64,000 nt of DNA from NCBI RefSeq assembly GCF_013433315.1, contig NZ_WXVV01000003.1, positions 1 to 64,000 on the forward strand, written 5' to 3'. Position numbers and translations under genes: made by a program. Position 1 is the first letter of the stretch; the number at the start of each line of letters is the position of its first letter. Under the pieces are notes generated by a model, which was not told the DNA's origin, made no database searches, and saw nothing but the letters and a program-made list of their open reading frames with translations. Source of the stretch: Pseudomonas crudilactis. GTDB taxonomy: Bacteria; Pseudomonadota; Gammaproteobacteria; Pseudomonadales; Pseudomonadaceae. Below are positions 8,642 to 18,137 of this stretch, in pieces.

Positions 8642-11287
8642 TCAGCAGTCCAGTGGGTTGCGTTTTTCCGGGTCGATGCCGAACTTGACGATGGCTTCAG
8701 CCACCACCTTAGGTTCGATATCACCACGGTCAGCCAGTGCTTCCAGGGCTGCCAACACCACGAAATGACGGTCAACTTCGAAGAAATGACGCAGTTTCTT
8801 GCGGCTGTCGCTGCGGCCGAAACCGTCGGTGCCGAGGACTTTGAATTCCTTGGACGGTACCCACTGACGGATCTGCTCGGCGAACAGCTTCATGTAGTCG
8901 GTAGAGGCTATGACCGGACCTTTACGGCCGTTCAGGCACTCTTCGACGTAGCTCAGCTTAGGCTTCTGGCCCGGCTTCAGACGGTTGCTGCGCTCGACAG
9001 CGAGGCCGTCGCGACGCAGTTCGTTGAAGCTGGTAACGCTCCAGACGTCAGCGCCGACGTTGAACTCTTCACGCAGGATCTTCGCCGCTTCACGGACTTC
9101 ACGCAGGATGGTGCCGGAGCCCATCAGCTGTACGTGGTGCGCCGCATCGCGGGTGTCTTCTTCGAGCAGGTACATGCCTTTCTTGATGCCTTCTTCGGCA
9201 CCGGCCGGCATGGCTGGCTGCTGGTACGACTCGTTCATCACGGTGATGTAGTAGAAGATGTCCTGTTGCTCTTCGGTCATCTTCTTCATGCCGTCCTGAA
9301 TGATCACCGCCAGCTCGTAGCCGTAGGTTGGATCGTAGGTGCGGCAGTTCGGGATGGTCGCGGCCAGCAGGTGGCTGTGACCGTCTTCGTGTTGCAGACC
9401 TTCACCGTTCAGGGTGGTACGACCGGCGGTGCCGCCGATCAGGAAGCCACGGGTACGGCTGTCGCCAGCGGCCCAGGCCAGGTCGCCAATCCGCTGGAAG
9501 CCGAACATCGAGTAGAAGATGTAGAACGGCAGCATCGGCTGGTTGTGGCTGGAGTACGAAGTACCGGCGGCAATGAAGGAGCTCATGGCGCCTGCTTCGT
9601 TGATGCCTTCTTCAAGGATCTGACCTTTCTGGTCTTCCTTGTAGAACATCACCTGGTCTTTATCGACTGGCTCGTAGAGCTGGCCGACGGACGAGTAGAT
9701 GCCGAGCTGACGGAACATGCCTTCCATACCGAAGGTACGGGCTTCGTCCGGGATGATCGGAACGATGCGCGGGCCGATTTCCTTGTCCTTGACCAGTTGC
9801 GCGAGGATCCGCACGAACGCCATGGTGGTGGAAATTTCACGGTCGCCGGAGCCGTCAAGGATCGCCTTGAGGGTGTCCAGGTCCGGCGTCGGCACGCTGA
9901 AGCTCTGTACGCGGCGCTGAGGTACGAAACCGCCCAGTGCAGTGCGACGCTCGCTGAGGTAGCGGGCTTCGGCGCTGTTTGGCTCTGGCTTGAAGAACGG
10001 CAGGTTCTCCAGCTCTTCGTCCTTGACCGGGATGTCGAAACGATCGCGGAACAACTTCAGGCTGTCGACGTCGACTTTCTTGGTGTTGTGCGCAGTGTTT
10101 TTCGCTTCGCCGGCACCGGTGCCATAACCCTTGATGGTCTTGGCCAGGATGACGGTTGGTTGTTCTTTGTGGTTGACCGCTTCGTGGTACGCCGCATAGA
10201 CCTTGTACGGGTCGTGGCCGCCACGGTTGAGTTTCCAGATCTCGTCGTCGGACAGATCAGCAACCATCGCCTTGAGTTCTGGCGTGTTGAAGAAGTGTTC
10301 ACGGACGAACGCGCCGTCTTTGGCCTTGTAGTTCTGGTACTCGCCGTCGATGACTTCGTCCATGCGACGTTGCAGGATGCCGTCGACGTCTTTGGCCAGC
10401 AGTGGATCCCAGAAACGGCCCCAGATGACTTTGGTCACGTTCCACTGAGCACCGCGGAACACGCCTTCGAGTTCCTGGATGATCTTGCCGTTGCCGCGAA
10501 CCGGGCCGTCGAGGCGCTGCAGGTTGCAGTTGATGACGAAGATCAGGTTGTCCAGCTTCTCGCGGCCGGCCAGGGAGATGGCGCCCAGAGATTCCGGCTC
10601 GTCGCACTCGCCGTCGCCCAGGAAGCACCAGACTTTCTGTTTGCCCGGCTGGATGAAGCCGCGGTGTTCCAGATACTTCATGAAGCGTGCCTGGTAGATC
10701 GCCTGGATCGGACCCAGACCCATGGATACGGTCGGGAACTGCCAGAAGTCAGGCATCAGCCAAGGGTGCGGGTAGGACGACAGGCCCTGACCGTCGACTT
10801 CCTGGCGGAAGTTGTTCATCTGGTCTTCGGTGATGCGACCTTCCATGAACGCACGGGCGTAAACGCCTGGCGAAGTGTGGCCCTGGAAGTAGATCAGGTC
10901 GCCGCCGTGTTCGTCGGTCGGGGCCTGGAAGAAGTAGTTGAAGCCGATGTCATACAGGGTCGCACTGGAAGCGAAGCTGGAGATGTGACCACCCAGGTCA
11001 GAATCTTTCAGGTTCGTACGCATTACCATGGCCATCGCGTTCCAGCGTACCAGCGAGCGAATGCGGCGTTCCATGAACAGGTCGCCAGGCATGCGTGCTT
11101 CGTGGGTTACCGGGATGGTGTTGCGGTAAGGCGTGGTGATGGCGTAAGGGAGCTGCGAGCCGCTGCGGGTCGCGAGTTCGCCCATACGGGTCATCAGATA
11201 GTGAGCACGGTCTTCGCCTTCTTTGTCGAGAACCGATTCCAGGGCGTCCAGCCATTCCTGGGTTTCGACGGGATCGAGGTCTTGCAT
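8642..11287 (-). CDS. aceE: Pyruvate dehydrogenase E1 component (homodimeric type)
   Basis: An 881-residue thiamin-diphosphate enzyme that decarboxylates pyruvate and reductively acetylates the lipoyl arms of AceF. The GDGECDEPESLG ... VINCN stretch is the ThDP/Mg binding motif (GDG-X-N). Length matches the single-chain gammaproteobacterial E1 (about 885). The ATG is preceded by TGGAGC. It is the first gene of the aceEF operon. The upstream region has paired palindromes (11399-11465) that may be the operator. No dihydrolipoamide dehydrogenase gene is present here, so E3 must be encoded elsewhere. Confidence 0.97.
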   Translation of the reverse strand: MQDLDPVETQEWLDALESVLDKEGEDRAHYLMTRMGELATRSGSQLPYAITTPYRNTIPVTHEARMPGDLFMERRIRSLVRWNAMAMVMRTNLKDSDLGGHISSFASSATLYDIGFNYFFQAPTDEHGGDLIYFQGHTSPGVYARAFMEGRITEDQMNNFRQEVDGQGLSSYPHPWLMPDFWQFPTVSMGLGPIQAIYQARFMKYLEHRGFIQPGKQKVWCFLGDGECDEPESLGAISLAGREKLDNLIFVINCNLQRLDGPVRGNGKIIQELEGVFRGAQWNVTKVIWGRFWDPLLAKDVDGILQRRMDEVIDGEYQNYKAKDGAFVREHFFNTPELKAMVADLSDDEIWKLNRGGHDPYKVYAAYHEAVNHKEQPTVILAKTIKGYGTGAGEAKNTAHNTKKVDVDSLKLFRDRFDIPVKDEELENLPFFKPEPNSAEARYLSERRTALGGFVPQRRVQSFSVPTPDLDTLKAILDGSGDREISTTMAFVRILAQLVKDKEIGPRIVPIIPDEARTFGMEGMFRQLGIYSSVGQLYEPVDKDQVMFYKEDQKGQILEEGINEAGAMSSFIAAGTSYSSHNQPMLPFYIFYSMFGFQRIGDLAWAAGDSRTRGFLIGGTAGRTTLNGEGLQHEDGHSHLLAATIPNCRTYDPTYGYELAVIIQDGMKKMTEEQQDIFYYITVMNESYQQPAMPAGAEEGIKKGMYLLEEDTRDAAHHVQLMGSGTILREVREAAKILREEFNVGADVWSVTSFNELRRDGLAVERSNRLKPGQKPKLSYVEECLNGRKGPVIASTDYMKLFAEQIRQWVPSKEFKVLGTDGFGRSDSRKKLRHFFEVDRHFVVLAALEALADRGDIEPKVVAEAIVKFGIDPEKRNPLDC

Positions 11288-11398
11288 GGCTTGCTCCAGG
11301 GCGGAAAGGCTTCCAGAATCGGTTGCCTGAGTTTGCGACTGGCCTTGTGGGCAGACGATTTAAAATTCTTGGATTGCCGATAGGTTGTTCCGGCGGCG

Positions 11399-11465
11399 TG
11401 TAGTTTTACTACAAATCTTCCGGCATTTCAGCCTTTCGAATGTATAGACGAGTAGTAAAACTACA
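11399..11465 (-). promoter_or_regulatory. Paired 13-15 bp palindromes upstream of aceE, candidate operators
   Basis: TGTAGTTTTACTACA (11399-11413) and GTAGTAAAACTAC (11452-11464) are each near-palindromes and are reverse complements of one another, centred about 52 bp apart (five helical turns). They lie 112-178 bp upstream of the aceE start in the space shared with glnE. The form suggests a dimeric GntR/FadR-type repressor controlling pyruvate dehydrogenase, but the regulator is not identified. The 384 bp gap otherwise shows no gene. Confidence 0.6.
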
Positions 11466-11671
11466 GAAGAATGGCTTGTGGCCTCCGGCTGCGTTGTGAG
11501 AATAATCGTTAAGGTTGGTCTTTTACCATCCGAAAAAGGTGAAACTTTGATGTTCGCTGCCAAAGAGAAAGAAATTTCAGCTATTTCTAACTTTTGTTCG
11601 ACAGTCCTCCGGGTAGCGGGTTTTCACCAATCACTACAAGCGGCCATTTACACGCCGATCAAGGATAGACC

Positions 11672-14611
11672 ATGACCCTGCCCGTGCTTGCCGAACTGCC
11701 CGCCATTCTCCTGCCGTTGGTCACTCGATCCGAGCAGTCGTTCCGTACGGCCGTCGCTGCGCTGGAAGACGATCACGGCTTCGCGGACTGGACGCCAGAG
11801 CGCTGGGCGCAGTTCGCCCGCGTCACCGCTGCCAGCGAATTCGTCATTGAACAGAGCGTTCGTGACCCTTTGATGTTGCTCACGCTGGTGCAGTCCGGCG
11901 AACTCGACCGGGCCTTCGCGCCGGGTGAATTGTGTGCGCAGATTGCTGCGGCAGTGAACGCCGCGCAAACCGAAGATGAACTCGGCCGCGCCTTGCGCCG
12001 CCAGCGCGCTCGCCATCAAGTGCGGATCATCTGGCGCGATCTCACCCGTCAGGCCGATCTGGTGCAGACCTGCCGCGATCTCTCGGACATGGCCGACGCC
12101 ACCATCGACCAGGCTTATCAATGGTTGTACAGCCGCCATTGCGAACAATTCGGTACGCCGACCGGCCGCCGCAGCGGTGAGCCGCAGCAAATGGTCATCC
12201 TCGGCATGGGCAAGCTCGGCGCGGTCGAGTTGAACCTGTCTTCAGATATCGATCTGATCTTCGCCTACCCCGAGGGCGGCGAGACCGTCGGTGTGAAACG
12301 CGCGCTGGATAATCAGGAGTTTTTCATTCGTCTCGGCCAGCGCCTGATCAAGGCGCTGGACCCGATGACCGTCGACGGCTTTGTATTCCGTGTCGACATG
12401 CGCCTGCGCCCGTACGGTTCTTCCGGCGCGCTGGTGCTGAGCTTCAACGCGCTGGAGCAGTATTACCAGGATCAGGGTCGCGACTGGGAACGCTACGCGA
12501 TGATCAAGGCGCGGGTGGTGGCCGGCGATCAGGTTGCGGGTGCGCAGTTGCTCGATATGCTGCGGCCGTTCGTTTATCGGCGTTATCTGGACTTCTCGGC
12601 GATCGAAGCGCTGCGCACCATGAAGCAGTTGATCCAGCAGGAAGTGCGGCGCAAGGGCATGGCCGAGAATATCAAGCTGGGCTCCGGTGGCATCCGTGAG
12701 GTCGAGTTTATTGCTCAGGCCTTTCAGTTGATCCACGGTGGCCGCGACTTGAGCTTGCAGCAGCGTCCTCTATTAAAGGTGTTGAGCACGCTGGAGGGGC
12801 AGGGTTATCTACCGCCGGCGGTGATCAGCGAGTTGCGCGAGGGCTACGAATTTCTGCGTTACACCGAACACGCGATTCAGGCGATCGCCGACCGCCAGAC
12901 CCAAATGTTGCCGGACGGTGCGCAGGATCAGGCGCGTATTGCCTTCATGCTCGGTTTCGCCGACTGGGACGCCTTCCACGAAAAGCTGATGTTCTGGCGC
13001 GGGCGCGTGGCCTGGCACTTCGCGCAGGTAATTGCTGATCCCGACGAAGATGAAGGCGCCGAAAATGAAGTGGTGGTCGGCGGTGAATGGCTGCCGTTGT
13101 GGGAAGAGGCGCAGGACGAAGAGGCGGCGTGCCGTCAGTTGGAGGAGGGCGGTTTTGCCGATGCGAGCAAAGCCCTGAAAGCACTGGCCGGGTTGCGCGG
13201 CAGCCCGCAATTGCGCGCGATGCAGCGTCTGGGGCGTGAGCGTCTCGATGCCTTTATTCCGCGTCTGCTCGCCCAGGCGGTGGAGCACAACAATCCCGAT
13301 CTGGTGCTCGAGCGGGTACTGCCGCTGGTTGAAGCGGTCGCCCGGCGTTCGGCGTATCTGGTCTTGCTGACGGAAAATCCCGGCGCCCTGCGACGCTTGC
13401 TGACGCTGTGTGCGGCGAGCCCGTGGATCGCTGAGCAGATCACACGCTTCCCGCTGCTGCTCGACGAATTGCTTAACGAAGGTCGCCTGTTCAAGCCGCC
13501 GCTGGCGCCGGAACTGGCGGCTGAACTGCGCGAGCGCCTGACGCGGATTCCCGAAGACGACCTCGAACAACAAATGGAAGCCTTGCGCCATTTCAAATTG
13601 GCGCACCGCTTGCGCGTGGCGGCGTCGGAAATCGCCGGCAGCCTGCCGCTGATGAAAGTCAGCGATTACCTGACCTGGCTGGCCGAGGCGATTCTCGAGC
13701 AAGTGCTGGCCCTGGCCTGGCGCCAGACGGTGGCCAAGTACGGCACGCCGCTGCGCACCGACGGCACCTTGTGCGATCCCGGCTTCATCATTGTTGGTTA
13801 TGGCAAAGTCGGCGGTCTCGAACTGGGACATGGTTCGGACCTGGATCTGGTGTTTATCCACGACGGCGATCCGCAGGCGGAAACCGATGGGCCGAAGTCG
13901 ATCGATGGCGCGCAGTTCTTCACCCGACTGGGGCAACGGATCATTCACCTGCTGACGGCGCAGACCAACTCCGGCCAGCTCTATGAAGTGGACATGCGTC
14001 TGCGGCCATCGGGTGCTTCGGGGTTGCTGGTCAGCTCGCTGGGGGCGTTTGCCCGCTATCAGGAAAATGAAGCCTGGACGTGGGAGCATCAGGCTTTGGT
14101 GCGGGCGCGGGTGCTGGTCGGCAGTCAGGATGTCGGTCAGGCATTCGATAAGGTTCGCGCGCAGGTTTTGGGCAAGGCGCGTGATCTGGCGAAGTTGCAA
14201 CAGGAAGTCAGCGAGATGCGCGCGAAGATGCGCGATAACCTCGGCACCAAGAGCACCGCAGCCGGTACAGCGGCAAATGCCTTCGACGCCACGGCGCCGT
14301 TCGACCTCAAGCAGGACGCCGGTGGTATCGTCGATATTGAATTTATGGTGCAATACGCGGCTCTGGCGTGGTCGCAAAGCCACCCGCCACTGCTGCGCTG
14401 GACCGATAACATCCGCATTCTGGAAGAGTTGGAACACGAAGGGCTGATGCCGGCCGAAGATGCCAGCCTGTTGCGCGAGGCCTACAAAGCCTACCGCTCC
14501 GCCGCCCACCGGCAGGCCTTGCAGAAGGACGCCGGGGTGATACCAGGTGACCAGTTTGCCGACGAACGCCGGCAGGTTTTGCGGATCTGGAAAGAGATGG
14601 GGCTAAGCTGA
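11672..14611 (+). CDS. glnE: Bifunctional glutamine synthetase adenylyltransferase/adenylyl-removing enzyme
   Basis: A 979-residue protein that adenylylates glutamine synthetase when nitrogen is plentiful and removes AMP when it is scarce, under control of PII (GlnB/GlnK). Two nucleotidyltransferase domains are plain: GMGKLGAVELN with SDIDLIF at about residue 178 (adenylyl removal) and GYGKVGGLELGHGSDLDLVF at about 708 (adenylylation). Length matches the family (about 950-980). The ATG follows AAGGATAGACC. It is transcribed alone, divergent from aceE, as in other pseudomonads. Confidence 0.97.
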   Translation: MTLPVLAELPAILLPLVTRSEQSFRTAVAALEDDHGFADWTPERWAQFARVTAASEFVIEQSVRDPLMLLTLVQSGELDRAFAPGELCAQIAAAVNAAQTEDELGRALRRQRARHQVRIIWRDLTRQADLVQTCRDLSDMADATIDQAYQWLYSRHCEQFGTPTGRRSGEPQQMVILGMGKLGAVELNLSSDIDLIFAYPEGGETVGVKRALDNQEFFIRLGQRLIKALDPMTVDGFVFRVDMRLRPYGSSGALVLSFNALEQYYQDQGRDWERYAMIKARVVAGDQVAGAQLLDMLRPFVYRRYLDFSAIEALRTMKQLIQQEVRRKGMAENIKLGSGGIREVEFIAQAFQLIHGGRDLSLQQRPLLKVLSTLEGQGYLPPAVISELREGYEFLRYTEHAIQAIADRQTQMLPDGAQDQARIAFMLGFADWDAFHEKLMFWRGRVAWHFAQVIADPDEDEGAENEVVVGGEWLPLWEEAQDEEAACRQLEEGGFADASKALKALAGLRGSPQLRAMQRLGRERLDAFIPRLLAQAVEHNNPDLVLERVLPLVEAVARRSAYLVLLTENPGALRRLLTLCAASPWIAEQITRFPLLLDELLNEGRLFKPPLAPELAAELRERLTRIPEDDLEQQMEALRHFKLAHRLRVAASEIAGSLPLMKVSDYLTWLAEAILEQVLALAWRQTVAKYGTPLRTDGTLCDPGFIIVGYGKVGGLELGHGSDLDLVFIHDGDPQAETDGPKSIDGAQFFTRLGQRIIHLLTAQTNSGQLYEVDMRLRPSGASGLLVSSLGAFARYQENEAWTWEHQALVRARVLVGSQDVGQAFDKVRAQVLGKARDLAKLQQEVSEMRAKMRDNLGTKSTAAGTAANAFDATAPFDLKQDAGGIVDIEFMVQYAALAWSQSHPPLLRWTDNIRILEELEHEGLMPAEDASLLREAYKAYRSAAHRQALQKDAGVIPGDQFADERRQVLRIWKEMGLS

Positions 14612-14918
14612 AAGCGGTTTGTGCAGCACCCAATACCCTGTGGGAGCGAGCTTGCTCGCGAAGACGGAGTGTCAGACGACACCGATGTCGGATGTGACGG
14701 CCCCTTCGCGAGCAAGCTCGCTCCCACAGGGGATCTACAGTGTCTGTAGATCTGAAGCAGGACGAACAAACAATGTGGGAGCGAGCCTGCTCGCGATAGC
14801 GGAGTGACAGTCGACAGTCATGTTGAAGGTAATGACCCATCGCCAGCAGTGCCGTTCCCTCAGTGATTATCGAGGCGGGGAGGCGTAAATGCCTCCCCGG
14901 TTCGTTTATGGAAACCAC
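14612..14918. repeat. Intergenic space with a REPIN and an extra REP half
   Basis: The gap between glnE and waaF holds a full REPIN, with arms from 14639 (TGTGGGAGCGAGCTTGCTCG) and ending at 14728. A third, single arm of the same family (14774-14800) has the variant GAGCCTGCTCGCG. A conserved-looking hairpin, GAGGCGGGGAGGCG ... GCCTCCCC, lies at about 14871-14898 just before waaF. No gene or clear promoter is seen. Confidence 0.8.
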
Positions 14919-15953
14919 ATGAATATTCTGATCGTTGGGCCCAGTTGGGTCGGTGACATGGTGATGGCGCAGACACTGTTTCAGTGTCTCAAACAGCGCC
15001 ACCCGCAGTGCGAAATCGACGTGCTGGCCCCCGAGTGGAGCCGGCCGATCCTTGAGCGCATGCCCGAAGTGCGCCAGGCCTTGAGCTTCCCGCTCGGCCA
15101 CGGCGCGCTGGAGTTGGCGACGCGTCGGCGCATCGGTAAGTCCCTGCGTGGTCAGTACGACCAGGCGATCCTGCTGCCGAACTCGCTGAAATCGGCGCTG
15201 GTGCCGTTTTTCGCCGGCATCCCGAAACGCACCGGCTGGCGCGGCGAATTCCGCTACGGCTTGCTCAACGACGTGCGCATCCTCGACAAAGAACGCTATC
15301 CGCTGATGATCGAGCGTTTCATGGCGTTGGCCTATGAAGCGAACGCCGAGCTGCCGAAACCGTATCCACGTCCGAGCCTGCAAATCGACCCGGTGACCCG
15401 CGAAGCGGCGCTGGCCAAGTTCGGTCTGAGCCTCGATCGCCCGGTGTTGGCCCTGTGCCCCGGCGCCGAGTTCGGCGAGTCCAAGCGCTGGCCGTCCGAG
15501 CACTACGCCAAAGTCGCCGAGGCGCGCATCCGCGAAGGCTGGCAGGTGTGGCTGTTCGGCTCGAAAAACGATCACGCCGTCGGCGAAGATATCCGCGCAC
15601 GTTTGATCCCGGGCCTGCGTGAAGAGTCGGTCAACCTCAGCGGCGGTACCTCGTTGGCCGAGGCCATCGACCTGATGTCCTGCGCCGACTCGGTGGTGTC
15701 CAACGACTCCGGCCTGATGCACGTTGCCGCCGCGCTGAACCGTCCATTGGTCGCCGTCTACGGCTCGACTTCGCCGGGTTTCACTCCGCCGTTGGCCGAG
15801 CACGTTGAAGTCGTCCGTCTGGGTCTCGATTGCAGTCCGTGCTTCGACCGTACCTGCCGTTTCGGCCATTACAACTGCCTGCGCCAGCTGATGCCGGACG
15901 CGGTCAACGATGCCTTGCAGAAATTGCAGGGCTCCGTGGTCGAGGTTCATTAA
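14919..15953 (+). CDS. waaF: ADP-heptose:LPS heptosyltransferase II
   Basis: A 344-residue GT9 enzyme that adds the second L-glycero-D-manno-heptose to the inner core, on the cytoplasmic face. The protein begins MNILIVGPSWVGDMVMAQ, the family opening. The C-terminal donor-binding motif is VVSNDSGLMHVAAAL, followed by YGSTSPGFTPP. The start at 14919 is chosen by that conserved N-terminus; an in-frame ATG at 14889 would add ten unrelated residues. It is the first gene of a tightly packed run in which waaC starts one base after the waaF stop. Confidence 0.96.
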   Translation: MNILIVGPSWVGDMVMAQTLFQCLKQRHPQCEIDVLAPEWSRPILERMPEVRQALSFPLGHGALELATRRRIGKSLRGQYDQAILLPNSLKSALVPFFAGIPKRTGWRGEFRYGLLNDVRILDKERYPLMIERFMALAYEANAELPKPYPRPSLQIDPVTREAALAKFGLSLDRPVLALCPGAEFGESKRWPSEHYAKVAEARIREGWQVWLFGSKNDHAVGEDIRARLIPGLREESVNLSGGTSLAEAIDLMSCADSVVSNDSGLMHVAAALNRPLVAVYGSTSPGFTPPLAEHVEVVRLGLDCSPCFDRTCRFGHYNCLRQLMPDAVNDALQKLQGSVVEVH

Positions 15954-15954
15954 G

Positions 15955-17016
15955 TTGCGGGTACTGCTGATCAAGACTTCATCGCTGGGCGACGTGATTC
16001 ATGCGTTGCCGGCGCTGACCGATGCCGCCCGGGCCATTCCCGGGATCAAGTTCGACTGGGTCGTGGAAGAAGGCTTTGCCGAGATTCCGACCTGGCACCC
16101 GGCCGTTGGCAAAGTGATTCCGGTGGCGATCCGCCGCTGGCGCAAGAACATCTGGAAAACCATCACCAGTGGCGAGTGGAAACGCTTCAAGCAAAGCGTG
16201 CGCGCGAACAAATACGATTTGGTGATCGACGCCCAAGGCCTGCTGAAAAGCGCCTGGCTGACCCGTTACGTCAAAGCGCCGGTGGCGGGCCTTGATAAAG
16301 GTTCGGCCCGCGAACCGATGGCGTCGCGGTTCTACGATCGCAAGTTGGCCGTGGCCCGTGGTCAGCACGCTGTCGAGCGTGTGCGGCAGTTGTTCGCCAT
16401 CGCCCTCGGTTACGACTTGCCCAAAGGTTTGGGCGACTACGGCCTCAACGTCGAGCGCTTGGTCGAGCTGCCGCGCAAAAACGCCTTTGTGGTGTTCCTG
16501 CACGGCACCACGTGGGACACCAAACACTGGCCGGAAAGTTACTGGCGTGAACTGACCGAACGCGTCGGCTACCTCGGCGTCGGCGTCAAACTGCCGTGGG
16601 GCAACCCGCAGGAAAAGGCTCGTGCCGAACGCATCGCTGCCGGTTTCAAGCACGCCGAAGTGCTGCCAAAACTCAATCTGGCCGGCGTCGGCAAAGTTCT
16701 CGCCGGCGCGCAAGCGTGCGTCGCGGTGGACACCGGTCTCGGCCACTTGGCCGCCGCGCTGGATGTGCCGACCATTTCGCTGTTCGGCCCGACCAACCCG
16801 GGTCTGACCGGCGCTTACGGCAAATTGCAGATTCACCTGGCCAGCGACTTCCCGTGTGCGCCGTGCCTGCAGAAGAGATGTACCTATCAACCGACCGCGC
16901 AGGATGCCCGTCAGTTTGACCTGAAGCGTGAGCAGCCTTTGTGTTTCACGCGTCTGAACCCCGAGCGTGTCGCCAGCCGACTGAGCACGTTGTTAATGGC
17001 TGAGGAGCTGCGCTGA
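15955..17016 (+). CDS. waaC: ADP-heptose:LPS heptosyltransferase I
   Basis: A 353-residue GT9 enzyme adding the first heptose to Kdo2-lipid A. The conserved opening RVLLIKTSSLGDVIHALPAL shows that translation starts at the TTG at 15955, directly after the waaF stop; GAGG at about 15941 can serve as ribosome site. The donor motif VAVDTGLGHLAAAL and FGPTNPG are present near the C-terminus. The TTG start and near-zero spacing suggest translational coupling to waaF. It overlaps waaG by one base (TGATG). Confidence 0.96.
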   Translation: MRVLLIKTSSLGDVIHALPALTDAARAIPGIKFDWVVEEGFAEIPTWHPAVGKVIPVAIRRWRKNIWKTITSGEWKRFKQSVRANKYDLVIDAQGLLKSAWLTRYVKAPVAGLDKGSAREPMASRFYDRKLAVARGQHAVERVRQLFAIALGYDLPKGLGDYGLNVERLVELPRKNAFVVFLHGTTWDTKHWPESYWRELTERVGYLGVGVKLPWGNPQEKARAERIAAGFKHAEVLPKLNLAGVGKVLAGAQACVAVDTGLGHLAAALDVPTISLFGPTNPGLTGAYGKLQIHLASDFPCAPCLQKRCTYQPTAQDARQFDLKREQPLCFTRLNPERVASRLSTLLMAEELR

Positions 17017-18137
17017 TGCAATTGGCATTCGTCCTGTACAAATATTTCCCGTTCGGTGGCTTGCAGCGCGACTTCATGCGCATCGCCCTCGAATGCCAGA
17101 AACGCGGGCACCAGATTCGCGTCTACACACTGATCTGGGAAGGCGACGTGCCGCCCGGTTTCGAGGTGCTGGTAGCGCCGGTCAAGGCGTTCTTCAATCA
17201 CCGCCGCAACGAAAAACTCAGTGCGTGGATGGAAGCGGATCTGGCCAAGCGTCCGGTCGACCGCCTGATCGGCTTCAACAAGATGCCCGGTCTGGACGTT
17301 TATTACGCCGCCGACGGCTGCTTCGAAGACAAGGCGCAGAACCTGCGTAATTCGCTGTACCGCCGCTGGGGTCGTTATCGCCACTTTGCCGAGTATGAGC
17401 GCGCAGTGTTCGCCAAAGACGCGAAGACCGAAGTGCTGATGATTTCCGAAGTGCAGCAGCCGCTGTTCATCAAGCATTACGACACGCCGCTTGAGCGTTT
17501 CCATCTGCTGCCACCGGGCATCGCTCAGGATCGCCGCCGTCCGGCAGATGCTGACGAAATTCGCGCCGGTTTCCGCGCCGAATTCAACCTGAAGGACGAT
17601 GAACTGCTGCTGGTGCAGATCGGCTCCGGGTTCAAGACCAAGGGTGTTGATCGCAGCCTGAAAGCGCTGGCCGCATTGCCCGCCGAACTGAAGAAACGCA
17701 CCCGGCTGTTTGTAATCGGCCAGGATGACCCCAAATTGTTCCAGATGCAGAGTGCAACTTTAGGTCTGGGCGACAATGTGACGTTCCTCAAGGGCCGCAG
17801 CGATATTCCGCGTTTCCTGCTCGGTGCCGATCTGTTGATCCACCCGGCGTACAACGAAAACACCGGTACCGTGCTGCTTGAAGCGCTGGTTGCCGGTTTG
17901 CCGGTGCTGGTCAGCGCGGTCTGCGGTTACGCCCATTACATCGCCGAGGCCGACGCCGGGCGAGTGCTGGACGAGCCGTTCGATCAGGCGCAACTGACGC
18001 AATACCTGACTGAAATGTTGCATGACGACGCTGCACGCGCGGCCTGGAGCCGCAATGGTCTGGCCTTCGCCGAGACGGCCGACCTTTACAGCATGCCGCA
18101 GCACGCGGCCGATGTGATTCTGGCGGAGCACGCTTAA
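17016..18137 (+). CDS. waaG: LPS core glycosyltransferase WaaG (GT4)
   Basis: A 373-residue GT4 enzyme with the WaaG opening LAFVLYKYFPFGGLQRDF. The nucleotide-sugar site is NENTGTVLLEALVAGLPV (E-x7-E type). In P. aeruginosa WaaG transfers the first outer-core residue (GalNAc) to heptose II; the sugar used here cannot be read from the sequence. The ATG shares its A with the waaC stop, and the stop overlaps the waaP start, so the genes are translationally coupled. Cytoplasmic, membrane-peripheral. Confidence 0.94.
   Translation: MQLAFVLYKYFPFGGLQRDFMRIALECQKRGHQIRVYTLIWEGDVPPGFEVLVAPVKAFFNHRRNEKLSAWMEADLAKRPVDRLIGFNKMPGLDVYYAADGCFEDKAQNLRNSLYRRWGRYRHFAEYERAVFAKDAKTEVLMISEVQQPLFIKHYDTPLERFHLLPPGIAQDRRRPADADEIRAGFRAEFNLKDDELLLVQIGSGFKTKGVDRSLKALAALPAELKKRTRLFVIGQDDPKLFQMQSATLGLGDNVTFLKGRSDIPRFLLGADLLIHPAYNENTGTVLLEALVAGLPVLVSAVCGYAHYIAEADAGRVLDEPFDQAQLTQYLTEMLHDDAARAAWSRNGLAFAETADLYSMPQHAADVILAEHA

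Noticed and set aside
6612..8768. A 718-codon plus-strand frame opposite aceF
   Set aside because: The Ser/Gly/Arg-rich repeats mirror the Ala/Pro linkers of AceF on the other strand.
8765..11383. An 872-codon plus-strand frame opposite aceE
   Set aside because: It lies fully antisense to aceE, has a composition typical of shadow frames, and shows no motif.
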